A DNA stretch of 64,000 bases from Intestinibacillus sp. Marseille-P6563 (GTDB lineage: Bacteria > Bacillota > Clostridia > Oscillospirales > Butyricicoccaceae): assembly GCF_900604335.1 (NCBI RefSeq), contig NZ_UWOD01000002.1, positions 558,001-622,000 of the forward strand, read 5' to 3'. The position numbers and the translations under genes are program-made. Of this stretch, positions 24,187 through 32,526 are shown in pieces; position 1 is the first letter of the stretch; each line of letters opens with the position of its first letter. The notes below the pieces were generated by a model that saw only the letters and a list, made by a program, of their open reading frames with translations, made no database searches and was not told the origin of the DNA.

Positions 24187-25506
24187 ATGAACCATTCACC
24201 GCAAAACGGAACCTTTTCCAGCAAGCTGGGGTTCGTCCTGGCCGCCGTAGGTTCTGCGGTCGGCATGGGGAACATTTGGATGTTCCCGTATCGTACCGGC
24301 CAATATGGGGGCGCGGCGTTTCTCATCCCGTACTGCCTGTTTGTTGTTTTATTCGGTATCATCGGCCTGTCGGGTGAATTTGCCTTCGGCCGTTTGACCG
24401 GCACCGGACCGATCGGCTCTTACGACCATGCGTTGCGTTCGCGCGGCAAAAAAGGCGGCGCGATCCTGGGCGCCATCCCGCTGTTCGGCTCGCTTGGCAT
24501 TGCCATCGGTTATTCGGTCATTGTCGGCTGGGTGCTGCGCACGCTGGTCGGTGCTGCGTCCGGTTCTCTGATGCAGACCGAACCCGAAACGTTTTTTGCC
24601 CAGATGACCGGCGCGTTTGGCAGCATCCCGTGGCATCTGGCTGTCATTTTGATCACGATTCTGGTGCTCATCGGCGGCATTTCCTCGGGCATCGAAAAGG
24701 TCAACAAAATCATGATGCCGACCTTTTTCGTGCTGTTTGTCGTCATTGCTGTGCGCGTGGCCTTCCTGCCGGGCGCGCTCGACGGCTATCAGTATCTGCT
24801 CGTGCCGCGCTGGGAATATCTCGCCAATGTCGACACCTGGATCATGGCCATGGGTCAGGCGTTCTTCTCGCTGTCGGTCACCGGTTCGGGCATGATCATT
24901 TACGGCTCTTACCTGAGCAAAAAGGAAAACATCCTGCATTCGGCTGGCATGACCGCTCTGCTGGACACCTGCGCGGCCATGATCGCTGGCTTTGCCATCA
25001 TTCCGGCGGTGTTCGCTTTTGGGCTCGACCCGCAGTCCGGTCCGCCGCTGATGTTCCACACCCTGCCGCGCGTCTTTCAGCAGATGCCGGCCGGCCGGTT
25101 GTTTGCCGTTTTGTTCTTCCTGTCCGTGCTGTTTGCCGGCATCACCTCGCTGGCCAACATGTTTGAAGTCTGTGCCGAAGCTGCCCAGCGTCATTTGAAG
25201 CTCAAACGGCAATACGCCGTATTGCTCGTTGGTGCGGCTGCATTTGCTGTCGGTCTTTTCATCGAACAGGAAGCCAGCCTCAGCCGCTGGATGGACATCA
25301 TCACGATTTATGTGGTGCCCATCGGCGCCGTATTGGGCGCGACCATGATTTTCTGGGTGCTGGGACTGAAAGCCATTAAACCCGAACTTCAACTCGGGCG
25401 CCAAAAACCGATCGGTAAGGTTTTCGACTTTTTTGCCAAATATATTTATGTTCCTGTGGCGGCACTGGTCGTCATCCTGGGCATTGTCAAGGGCGGGATC
25501 GGTTAA
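24187..25506 (+). CDS. Sodium-dependent transporter, SNF (neurotransmitter:sodium symporter) family
   Basis: A 439-residue, roughly 11-12-helix membrane protein. The N-terminus has the family signature KLGFVLAAVGSAVGMGNIWMFPY, forming helix 1 with the unwound sodium/substrate site, then GGAAFLIPYCLFVVLFG. Bacterial members such as LeuT, TnaT and MhsT import amino acids with Na+; the substrate here is not deducible. The start is ATG 24187-24189 with GGAGG 5 bases upstream; an in-frame extension to 24034 lacks a binding site. A small lipoprotein gene follows after 27 bases. Confidence 0.92.
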   Translation: MNHSPQNGTFSSKLGFVLAAVGSAVGMGNIWMFPYRTGQYGGAAFLIPYCLFVVLFGIIGLSGEFAFGRLTGTGPIGSYDHALRSRGKKGGAILGAIPLFGSLGIAIGYSVIVGWVLRTLVGAASGSLMQTEPETFFAQMTGAFGSIPWHLAVILITILVLIGGISSGIEKVNKIMMPTFFVLFVVIAVRVAFLPGALDGYQYLLVPRWEYLANVDTWIMAMGQAFFSLSVTGSGMIIYGSYLSKKENILHSAGMTALLDTCAAMIAGFAIIPAVFAFGLDPQSGPPLMFHTLPRVFQQMPAGRLFAVLFFLSVLFAGITSLANMFEVCAEAAQRHLKLKRQYAVLLVGAAAFAVGLFIEQEASLSRWMDIITIYVVPIGAVLGATMIFWVLGLKAIKPELQLGRQKPIGKVFDFFAKYIYVPVAALVVILGIVKGGIG

Positions 25507-25533
25507 ATCCTCTTTTCTGGAAAGGAGTTTTTC

Positions 25534-25905
25534 ATGAAGCGAATTTTTAGTGTACTCATGGTGGCCCTGTTACTGCTGACCGGCTGCCAAAAAAACAATA
25601 TCGAACCTCTGGCGGGTGCATACTTTCTGGAAGGGTCGGATGTCAATGACACCCAAAACATGGCTCCTTTCCTGACGCTGGACAGCGAACAAAAATCATT
25701 TATTTTCTTTTATGATACCCTGGCTGCCGGAACGTACACGGTCGATGACGGCATCCTCACCGCGACCGTCCAGGGCAGTCAAAGCGCGTACCGTTTTGAA
25801 GTACAGGACGAGCAAACCCTTGCGCTGCTGCTGGACAACGACGAAAAAGCGATTTTCCGTCTGTTGGAAGCTTCCGATGCCGACGCAGACGCTGCAAGCT
25901 CATAA
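25534..25905 (+). CDS. Small predicted lipoprotein, function unknown
   Basis: A 123-residue protein with a lipoprotein signal peptide: MKRIFSVLMVALLLLTGC, lipobox LLTGC with Cys18. The mature part (about 105 residues) is probably a small beta-rich domain (GTYTVDDGILTATVQ) and ends in an acidic Asp/Ala tail. The spacing (27 bases) and good AAAGGAG site suggest cotranscription with the SNF transporter. I recognise no family. Confidence 0.75.
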   Translation: MKRIFSVLMVALLLLTGCQKNNIEPLAGAYFLEGSDVNDTQNMAPFLTLDSEQKSFIFFYDTLAAGTYTVDDGILTATVQGSQSAYRFEVQDEQTLALLLDNDEKAIFRLLEASDADADAASS

Positions 25906-25907
25906 CG

Positions 25908-25938
25908 AAAAAAGGAACGGCTCGGCCGTTCCTTTTTT
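25908..25938. terminator. Bidirectional terminator between lipoprotein and XRE genes
   Basis: AAAAAAGGAACGGC (25908-25921) pairs with GCCGTTCCTTTTTT (25925-25938) around a 3-base loop; both strands end in a T-run. It serves the convergent lipoprotein and XRE genes, overlapping the XRE stop codon by two bases. Confidence 0.88.
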
Positions 25939-26131
25939 ATTCCTCCAGAAAGAAGATACTTTCGACCGGCTGCTCGAGCAGTCGGGCCACCCGCATGGCC
26001 AGCGCCAATGTAGGGTCATATTTGTTGTTCTCCATCGCCACAACCGTCTGACGGCTGACGCCGAGCAGCCTTGCGAAATCTTCCTGCCGCAGGCCGCGCG
26101 CCTTACGCAGTTCTTTGATATTGTTCTGCAT
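25937..26131 (-). CDS. XRE/Cro-type small transcriptional regulator
   Basis: A 64-residue protein that is little more than one helix-turn-helix: NIKELRKARGLRQEDFARLL and GVSRQTVVAMENNKYDPTLA, ending VESIFFLEE, typical of the YozG/YvaO-like small regulators. The start is ATG 26129-26131, just 4 bases after the membrane protein stop. Paired with a small membrane protein on one transcript, it is likely an autoregulator; 11-base inverted repeats flank the operon promoter. Confidence 0.9.
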   Translation of the reverse strand: MQNNIKELRKARGLRQEDFARLLGVSRQTVVAMENNKYDPTLALAMRVARLLEQPVESIFFLEE

Positions 26132-26135
26132 CGTG

Positions 26136-26588
26136 TCACCACGCCAACACAACAATAACAATCCCTGCGCCCAGCGCTGCAATGACGGCACTGATTCCAA
26201 CCACGATCAGCAGGGTCTTCCACAGTGGATAGGGATGATACTCCTCATCCCCTACCGTACTGCGATGCCGCAGCACCAGCGTGGCGATGCACTGGGTGAA
26301 CACTCCGGCCAGCACAGCCAAATTGGTCAGCGGCATGGCTTCCTTTCGGATGAGGACCACGTACAAACCGTAAAGGACCAACAGCCATACGACAACAGCA
26401 TAGGCCAAAGTCGCTGCCTTGTACTGGATCATACGCTCCATCTCATCCACCTGCCGGACACCCAGCTTTTCGGCCAGAGCAGCCGCTCGCGGCGAAGTGT
26501 CTTTCTTCCGCAACCAGCATAGAAAGCCAATCACACCGAACAGCACCACAAACGGAAGCGCCATCAAAACATACAGTTTTCCGTTCAT
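26136..26588 (-). CDS. Small multipass membrane protein paired with an XRE regulator
   Basis: A 150-residue protein with an N-terminal helix (6-25), a basic cytoplasmic loop with RAAALAEKLGVRQVDEMERM, and three more helices (about 60-80, 87-105, 123-148). No recognised family, though small membrane proteins cotranscribed with HTH_3 regulators are common in Clostridia. The start is ATG 26586-26588, with GAGGTGAGG upstream. A function in sensing or envelope stress is only a guess. Confidence 0.8.
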   Translation of the reverse strand: MNGKLYVLMALPFVVLFGVIGFLCWLRKKDTSPRAAALAEKLGVRQVDEMERMIQYKAATLAYAVVVWLLVLYGLYVVLIRKEAMPLTNLAVLAGVFTQCIATLVLRHRSTVGDEEYHPYPLWKTLLIVVGISAVIAALGAGIVIVVLAW

Positions 26589-26608
26589 ACCGCCTCACCT
26601 CATCTCCT

Positions 26609-26680
26609 GAAATGTTAAATACTTTTTACATTTTGATTGTAACATCGGCTCTGCAAAATGTCAAATTATTTTAACATTTC
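26609..26680. promoter_or_regulatory. 11-base inverted repeats flanking the membrane protein/XRE promoter (candidate operator)
   Basis: GAAATGTTAAA (26609-26619) and its exact reverse complement TTTAACATTTC (26670-26680) lie 50 bases apart, one on each side of the promoter at 26636-26664. Arm centres are 61 bases apart, nearly six helical turns, compatible with looping or cooperative binding by the XRE protein. Confidence 0.6.
26636..26664 (-). promoter_or_regulatory. Sigma-A promoter of the membrane protein/XRE pair
   Basis: A perfect -35 TTGACA (complement of 26659-26664), 17 bases, and extended -10 TGTTACAAT (TACAAT complement of 26636-26641). Such a strong promoter would normally need repression. 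Confidence 0.85.
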
Positions 26681-26687
26681 GGTGCAC

Positions 26688-26720
26688 AAAAAACTCCACG
26701 AAAATTCGTGGAGTTTTTTT
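26688..26720 (-). terminator. Terminator of ftsH
   Basis: AAAAAACTCCACG (26688-26700) pairs with CGTGGAGTTTTTTT (26707-26720) around a 6-base loop, just after the ftsH stop. The sequence also works on the plus strand, though no plus-strand gene ends here. Confidence 0.88.
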
Positions 26721-26722
26721 GA

Positions 26723-28660
26723 TTATTCGGTTTTGTCGTCCTGTGCAGAGGTGTCATCTGCCGTGGACTCAGACTGCGGCTGGTCAACCGGCTGATCGTT
26801 GACCCCTGCTGGGGCATGATTCAGCTCTTCCTCGGTGGCTGCCGAGGCGATCTTATCCGGCACTTCTTCGCCGTTGAAGATCTTGACAAAGGTTTCGCCG
26901 TCCATGGTTTCGTTGCGCAGCAGATATTCGGCAACATCGTGCAGCTGCTTGTCGTGATCGGTCAGGATCTTGGTGCAGCGGTCATAGGCTTCCTGGATGA
27001 TGCGGTGTACTTCGGCATCAATTTCGGCGGCCTTGGTTTCCGAATAGCTGTGAGTCGCACCGAAATCACGGCCGATAAAGACCTCACCGCTGTCGCCATA
27101 GTCGACCGTACCGATCTTATCACTCATACCGTAGTTGACAACCATCGCCCGGGCCATAGCCGTCGCCTGACGGATGTCGCCCGACGCACCGGTGGTGATC
27201 TCGTCAAAGATCAGCTTTTCGGCCACACGGCCGCCCAGTGCGGTGACAATGCTGTCCTCAAAGTACGTCTTGGTTTCCAAGCCGCCTTCTTCCTGCGGAC
27301 GCCACATGGTAAAGCCACCTGCGCCGCCGCGCGGGATGATGGTGATATAGTGGATCGGGTCGAGCGTACCCATCGCATGATGGGATACGGCATGACCGGC
27401 CTCGTGATAGGCCACGATGCGCTTTTTCTTGTCGCTGACCACGCGGCTCTTCTTTTCCGGGCCCATTTCGACCTTGAGCAGCGCGTCCTCGATCTCGTCG
27501 TTGGTGATAAGCTTCTTATTGCGGCGGGCTGCCAGCAGAGCGGCCTCATTGAGGAGGTTTTCCAGGTCTGCACCGGTCATACCGACCGTGCCCTTGGCAA
27601 TCGAGTCAAAGTTGACATCCGGGTCAAACTGCTTGTTGCGCGCATGCACACGCAGGATCTGCTCACGGCCCTTGACATCGGGTGCGCCGACGTAAACCTG
27701 GCGGTCAAAACGGCCGGGACGCAGGAGCGCACGGTCGAGGATGTCCGGACGGTTGGTTGCCGCGATGATGATGACGCCTTCGTTTGCGCCAAAGCCGTCC
27801 ATCTCAACGAGCAACTGGTTCAGGGTTTGTTCGCGTTCGTCATGACCGCCGCCCAAGCCCGCGCCACGCTGGCGGCCGACGGCGTCGATCTCATCGATGA
27901 AGACGATCGCCGGCGAATTCTTCTTGGCCTGCTCGAACAGGTCACGCACACGCGATGCACCGACACCGACATACAGTTCAACGAAGTCCGAACCAGAGAT
28001 GGACAGGAACGGTACACCGGCCTCACCGGCGACCGCCTTGGCGATCAGCGTTTTACCAGTACCCGGAGGGCCGACCAGCAGCACGCCCTTGGGGATACGT
28101 GCGCCGATCTGGACGAACTTCTGCGGGTTCTTGAGGAACTCAACGATTTCCTGAAGTTCTGCCTTTTCTTCATCGGCACCGGCCACGTCCTGGAACGTCA
28201 CCTTGCGTTTGTCATCCTGTGCGAGTTTGGCGCGCGCCCGGCCGAACTGCATCGGTCCGCGTCCGCCGCCCTCCTGCTTGTTCATCATAAAGTACCAGAA
28301 CAAGCCCATGAGCACGATGATGATGACATACGGCACCATGCCCATCCACCACGGGATTTCACGGGTGGTGTAGTCGATCTTTTTGAGGGTACCGTCCTGC
28401 TGCTGCTCGAGGATGGTATCACCCAGGTCATAATAGAACCAGTTGAGGTCTGCGATGGTATACTGGATCTTCTGACCATTTTTGAGCGTTGCATGCAGTA
28501 CGTTGTCGTCGATCGAAAACTCGGTGACTTCCTCGTTGTTAAAGTAATCGAGGACATCCGAGTAAACGACCTGGGTGGTCTTTTGCTCCCGGCTGAGCGC
28601 TGCGGTCGCGGCTGCGAGCAGCACCAACAGGATCAAAACGTAAAGGCCAAAGCCTTTCAT
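26723..28660 (-). CDS. ftsH: ATP-dependent zinc metalloprotease FtsH
   Basis: A 645-residue membrane AAA+ protease that degrades membrane and regulatory proteins. Two N-terminal helices (about 4-22 and 108-127) bracket an external domain of about 80 residues. The AAA module has Walker A GPPGTGKT (197-204), Walker B DEID (256-259) and the second region of homology [19 protein letters not shown]; the zinc site is HEAGH (419-423). The C-terminal ~45 residues are acidic and low-complexity. The start is ATG 28658-28660, with GAAAGG close upstream. It is last in the gdpP-rplI-dnaB-tilS-hpt-ftsH run; tilS-hpt-ftsH is a classical Firmicutes order. Confidence 0.97.
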   Translation of the reverse strand: MKGFGLYVLILLVLLAAATAALSREQKTTQVVYSDVLDYFNNEEVTEFSIDDNVLHATLKNGQKIQYTIADLNWFYYDLGDTILEQQQDGTLKKIDYTTREIPWWMGMVPYVIIIVLMGLFWYFMMNKQEGGGRGPMQFGRARAKLAQDDKRKVTFQDVAGADEEKAELQEIVEFLKNPQKFVQIGARIPKGVLLVGPPGTGKTLIAKAVAGEAGVPFLSISGSDFVELYVGVGASRVRDLFEQAKKNSPAIVFIDEIDAVGRQRGAGLGGGHDEREQTLNQLLVEMDGFGANEGVIIIAATNRPDILDRALLRPGRFDRQVYVGAPDVKGREQILRVHARNKQFDPDVNFDSIAKGTVGMTGADLENLLNEAALLAARRNKKLITNDEIEDALLKVEMGPEKKSRVVSDKKKRIVAYHEAGHAVSHHAMGTLDPIHYITIIPRGGAGGFTMWRPQEEGGLETKTYFEDSIVTALGGRVAEKLIFDEITTGASGDIRQATAMARAMVVNYGMSDKIGTVDYGDSGEVFIGRDFGATHSYSETKAAEIDAEVHRIIQEAYDRCTKILTDHDKQLHDVAEYLLRNETMDGETFVKIFNGEEVPDKIASAATEEELNHAPAGVNDQPVDQPQSESTADDTSAQDDKTE

Positions 28661-28752
28661 TTTACCTTTCAATAGGGGACACCTTCCTTTTTTTCTCAGC
28701 CATGGCATGCATCCCGACGTGCACCGCCCCTTGGGCTGCGCGTCGGTTTCAA

Positions 28753-29292
28753 TCAGCCGCCATAGACTTCGGGCTTTAGAATGCCGATATACGGCAAATT
28801 GCGGTATTTTTCCGCATAATCCAGGCCATACCCCACAACAAATTCGTCAGGGATTTCAAAGCCAAGATAATCGATGGGAACTTCCACCCGATGACGCTCG
28901 GGTTTGGACAGGAGCGTACACAGGCGGATGGAGTTTGCGCCGCGCGCCTGCAATACCTTCATCAGGTAGCTGAGCGTCACGCCACTGTCCAGAATATCTT
29001 CCACGATGATGAGGTCGCGTCCCTCGATCTTCTGGCCGATATCCTTGATGATCTGCACCTCGCCGCTGGTCTTGGTGCCCTGGCCATAGCTGGACACGAC
29101 CATAAAATCCACGTTGCAAGCCGTATCGATCTTGCGGGTGAGGTCAGCCATGAACACATAGCTGCCCTTGAGTACGCTGACAACCAGCGGATTTTTACCG
29201 CGGTAATCGGCTGTAATACGGGCGCCCAGTTCTGCCACCTTGTCGGCAAGCTGTTCTTCGGTAAACAAGATTTCCTTGATATCGTTTTTCAT
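28753..29292 (-). CDS. hpt: Hypoxanthine phosphoribosyltransferase
   Basis: A 179-residue purine-salvage enzyme that converts hypoxanthine or guanine plus PRPP to IMP/GMP. The PRPP loop is LIIVEDILDSGVTLS (about 94-108), preceded by VSVLKGSYVFMADL; the C-terminal DYAEKYRNLPYIGIL closes the active site. It starts 5 bases after tilS. The bmpA-type nucleoside transporter at 56467-61230 may supply its substrates. Confidence 0.96.
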   Translation of the reverse strand: MKNDIKEILFTEEQLADKVAELGARITADYRGKNPLVVSVLKGSYVFMADLTRKIDTACNVDFMVVSSYGQGTKTSGEVQIIKDIGQKIEGRDLIIVEDILDSGVTLSYLMKVLQARGANSIRLCTLLSKPERHRVEVPIDYLGFEIPDEFVVGYGLDYAEKYRNLPYIGILKPEVYGG

Positions 29293-29297
29293 ATTCC

Positions 29298-30638
29298 TTA
29301 CCCCTCAAACTGTATCTCGAAAATGGCGCCGCCCTGTGGACGGCGGCTGATGTCTATCCCGACGCCCTGCACTGCAATCAGACCGTTTTGGTCGGCCAGC
29401 ACAGCCAGGTGATCCCGCCGGGCGCTTGGAATTTTTTTGTCGATCAGCAGCTTTTTTAGTGTTTTACTGCCCCCGTGCTCGGTCAGCCGCAGGCGGTCGC
29501 CTGTGCGCCGGGTACGTAGAATGCAGGTAGACATGTCTATTGTATCACAACCAACGCAAAAAGTATTGAATGATTTGTAAAAAACCTGATTTTTTTCAAG
29601 CCGCCGAATGGATACCCGCAAATCCGCGGTTTCAAACGTGCCGCAGCCGCGCACCGGCACGGCATCGGGTACGATTTTGGGCTCCAAAACGCTATTTTCC
29701 AGCTTCAAAAGCCCATATTCCCGCCGGGCTACGAAACCAGCGGGTAGATTGACCCATGCCGATGGCCGAGGGTTTTCAAGCAAAGCTTCAAGTGCACGAA
29801 TATGCCGCGCGGTAAAATCCCGCCGCGGCACACCGCGGGCGGCGCAAAGCTGCCGCAGGGCGCGAGTTCGCAGCGCCGGATGGGCGTCCCGCAAGAGCTC
29901 AACCTGCCAGCCGTCCCCCTGCGCGGCCTTCGCCAAAAGCTTCGCCGCTTGCTGTTCCAAAAAAGCGTCGTCCTGCCGCAGCCGGGCGCTGAGCGCCCCG
30001 GCGTTGTGCACCGCTCCCGGATGCACCTCCAAAAGCGCGGGGATGACTGTATGGCGGATGCGGTTGCGGGTGTGCTCGTCGGAAGCATTGGTGCTGTCGG
30101 TTACAAAATCCTGACCGCGGGCGGCCAAAAAGGCTTCGACCTGCGGCCGCATACAGCCGAGCAGCGGCCGGATGACCGTACCTCGCACAGGCGGGATACC
30201 GGCCAGGCCGGCTGCGCCGGTTCCGCGTGCTAGATGGAACAGCATGGTTTCCAGGTTATCATTGGCCGTGTGAGCGGTCGCGATCTTATGCCCCCTCGCC
30301 GCCCGTTCCAGGGCGGTATACCGCACTTCGCGCGCGGCGGTTTCGATGCTCTGCCGGTGCGCCTTGGCATAGGCGGCGGCATCCACGTACTGGACATCCA
30401 GTTCGATGCCATACGCGCGACAAAAGTTGCGGCAAAACTGTGCGTCGCGGTTGGCTTCGGCGCCGCGCAAACCATGATGCACATGGCAGGCATGCACCGG
30501 ATACCCAAGTTCCCGTAGCGCCAAGGTCAGCGCCACCGAATCGGCGCCGCCCGACAGGGCGACCAGCACCGGTTCGTCCGGGACGAGCATGTGGTTTTCT
30601 GCAATCGTCTGCGCAATGGTCCTTAAAAATTTATCCAT
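29298..30638 (-). CDS. tilS: tRNA(Ile)-lysidine synthetase TilS
   Basis: A 446-residue enzyme that attaches lysine to C34 of tRNA-Ile(CAU), changing its decoding from AUG to AUA. The PP-loop ATP motif is SGGADS (29-34), followed by HVHHGLRGAEANRDAQFCRN, and the C-terminal TilS domain has RTGDRLRLTEHGGSKTLKKL. ATG 30636-30638 lies inside the end of dnaB (8-base overlap); longer in-frame starts would run through dnaB. The gene is essential in most bacteria. Confidence 0.95.
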   Translation of the reverse strand: MDKFLRTIAQTIAENHMLVPDEPVLVALSGGADSVALTLALRELGYPVHACHVHHGLRGAEANRDAQFCRNFCRAYGIELDVQYVDAAAYAKAHRQSIETAAREVRYTALERAARGHKIATAHTANDNLETMLFHLARGTGAAGLAGIPPVRGTVIRPLLGCMRPQVEAFLAARGQDFVTDSTNASDEHTRNRIRHTVIPALLEVHPGAVHNAGALSARLRQDDAFLEQQAAKLLAKAAQGDGWQVELLRDAHPALRTRALRQLCAARGVPRRDFTARHIRALEALLENPRPSAWVNLPAGFVARREYGLLKLENSVLEPKIVPDAVPVRGCGTFETADLRVSIRRLEKNQVFYKSFNTFCVGCDTIDMSTCILRTRRTGDRLRLTEHGGSKTLKKLLIDKKIPSARRDHLAVLADQNGLIAVQGVGIDISRRPQGGAIFEIQFEG

Positions 30639-31962
30639 GGACGCGGTCCTGGCTCGAGAACGTGGTATATTGGCCAATCCATTGCAGGTTGACCGACCCG
30701 GTCGCGCCGTGACGGTTCTTGGCAATCAGGATTTCGGCTACGTTTTTGTTCTCGCTGTCGTCGTTGTAATAATCGTCGCGGTAGATGAACAGGACGATGT
30801 CGGCGTCCTGCTCGATGGCGCCCGATTCACGCAAGTCACTGAGCATGGGCTTTTTGTCGGCACGCTGCTCGGCCGCACGCGAAAGCTGCGACAGACAGAC
30901 GACCGGTACATTCAGTTCCTTTGCCATGATCTTGAGTGCACGGGAAATTTCCGCGACTTCCTGGGTACGGTTGTCGTTGCGCCGTCCGCCCGACTGCATC
31001 AGCTGCAAATAGTCGATGACAATGAGCCCCAGCCCATCGCCCAGGCGGCGGCATTTGGCTTTGATCTCCGCGACCGTAATGGCCGGGTTATCGTCCACAT
31101 AGATGCGTGTTTTTGCCAGCACATTGGTCGCGCGGGCGATTTTGATCCAATCGTCCTCGCTCAAATTGCCGGTCTTGAGTTTTTGCGATTCGATGAGCGC
31201 CTCACTGGCGAGGAAACGTCCGGCCAGCTGGTCTTTGCTCATTTCCAGCTGGAACACGACCACATCCTTTTTGCTGGCCTTGGCGGCATTGAGCGCAATG
31301 TTGAGCGCAAACGCCGTCTTACCCATACCGGGACGGGCCGCGACCAGAATAAGATCGGATTTGTTCAGGCCGGTGAGTGCGTGGTCAAGGTCGCGGAACC
31401 CGGTCGTGATACCCGGGATGTCACTATCCGACCGGCTACGCTCGTCGAGCTGGGCGTATAAATCCATGATAACCGATTTAATGGGGCTGAGTCCTTTGAT
31501 CTCGCGCCCCTGGCGCACATTATAGATTTTCTGCTCGGCCAGCTCGGCGATGTCTGCCGCCGTGCCGCCGCCCTCGAGCGCCAGCTTTTCGATTTCCGCG
31601 CCCGCGGCTGCGATGGCGCGCAGCATGCTTTTGTCGCGCACGATGGCGGCATATTCCCGCACACCGGCTGCCGTAGGCGTTACGTCCATCAGCTGCATCA
31701 GATAGGCACGCCCGCCCGCATCGTCATACAGGCCCGCGCCTTTGAGCTGGTCGAGCACGGTTACGGCGTCGATGCGCATGGCGTTGTTGAACATCGAATA
31801 GATGGTTTCAAAAATGCGCCGGTTCTCCTCGATATAGAAATCATCCGGCCGCAGCAGTTCAATGACCTGCGGGATACATTCCGGGTCAATGAGCATGGAG
31901 CCAATCACTGCCTGTTCGGCTTCCGCACTTTGCGGCATCTGCCGCGCCAAAAGTTCATCCAC
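30631..31962 (-). CDS. dnaB: Replicative DNA helicase DnaB/DnaC
   Basis: A 443-residue hexameric helicase of the replication fork. The N-terminal domain (QSAEAEQAVIGSMLIDPECI) binds primase; the RecA-like C-terminal domain has Walker A AARPGMGKT (208-216), Walker B LIVIDYLQLM and the SQLSRAAEQR arginine-finger region. The start is GTG 31960-31962 (VDELLARQMPQ), supported by AGAGGGGG 9 bases upstream; an overlapping ATG is out of frame. No intein is present. It follows rplI, with a terminator in between. Confidence 0.96.
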   Translation of the reverse strand: MDELLARQMPQSAEAEQAVIGSMLIDPECIPQVIELLRPDDFYIEENRRIFETIYSMFNNAMRIDAVTVLDQLKGAGLYDDAGGRAYLMQLMDVTPTAAGVREYAAIVRDKSMLRAIAAAGAEIEKLALEGGGTAADIAELAEQKIYNVRQGREIKGLSPIKSVIMDLYAQLDERSRSDSDIPGITTGFRDLDHALTGLNKSDLILVAARPGMGKTAFALNIALNAAKASKKDVVVFQLEMSKDQLAGRFLASEALIESQKLKTGNLSEDDWIKIARATNVLAKTRIYVDDNPAITVAEIKAKCRRLGDGLGLIVIDYLQLMQSGGRRNDNRTQEVAEISRALKIMAKELNVPVVCLSQLSRAAEQRADKKPMLSDLRESGAIEQDADIVLFIYRDDYYNDDSENKNVAEILIAKNRHGATGSVNLQWIGQYTTFSSQDRVHG

Positions 31963-31981
31963 GCGCTTTGACCCCCTCTCT

Positions 31982-32023
31982 AAAAATGGAGAATGGGTGC
32001 CCGGTTATGGTGCGCCCATTCTC
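31982..32023 (-). terminator. Terminator between rplI and dnaB
   Basis: GAGAATGGG and CCCATTCTC (31989-31997, 32015-32023) form the stem, with partial pairing in the 17-base loop, followed by CATTTTTA. It probably lowers dnaB expression relative to rplI rather than blocking it. Confidence 0.7.
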
Positions 32024-32036
32024 AAATTTGCAAAAT

Positions 32037-32483
32037 TTATGCTTCGATAACTTGTACGTGGATTTCGCCCGGGATCTCGGTGTACAGCTTGGCCTTGACC
32101 ATGTATGTGCCAAAGGCCTTGATCGGCTCTTCCAGCACGATCTTATTCTTGGCCACTTCGATGCCGTGCTGCGCCTTGAGCGCCTCGGAGATTTCCTTGG
32201 CGGTTACAGCGCCGAACAGACGGCCGCCTGCACCGCCCTTGGCGCGCACTTCGACCTTGAGTTCCTTGAGCTTTGCCGCGATGTCGCGCGCGTTCTGCTG
32301 CTCGAGCGCAATGCGGCGCGCCTGGGCTTCGTCGGCCTGACGCTTTAAGTTGAGGTTATCAGCCGTTGCCAGATCGGCCAGGCCGCGCGGCAGCAGGAAG
32401 TTGCGGCCATAGCCTTCGCTGACCTCAATGAGGTCGCCCTTCTTACCTTTGCCCTTTACGTCTGCTTTTAAAATGACTTTCAT
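32037..32483 (-). CDS. rplI: 50S ribosomal protein bL9
   Basis: A 148-residue ribosomal protein with the usual two-domain layout: N-terminal rRNA-binding domain ([34 protein letters not shown]), a long connecting helix and the C-terminal domain ([17 protein letters not shown]). GGAGG lies upstream of ATG 32481-32483. It lies 43 bases after gdpP, the standard Firmicutes order. Confidence 0.97.
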   Translation of the reverse strand: MKVILKADVKGKGKKGDLIEVSEGYGRNFLLPRGLADLATADNLNLKRQADEAQARRIALEQQNARDIAAKLKELKVEVRAKGGAGGRLFGAVTAKEISEALKAQHGIEVAKNKIVLEEPIKAFGTYMVKAKLYTEIPGEIHVQVIEA

Positions 32484-32526
32484 GGTAGTTTCCTCCTAAA
32501 ATTCGTCCTGCGGGCAAGCCCGCCGT

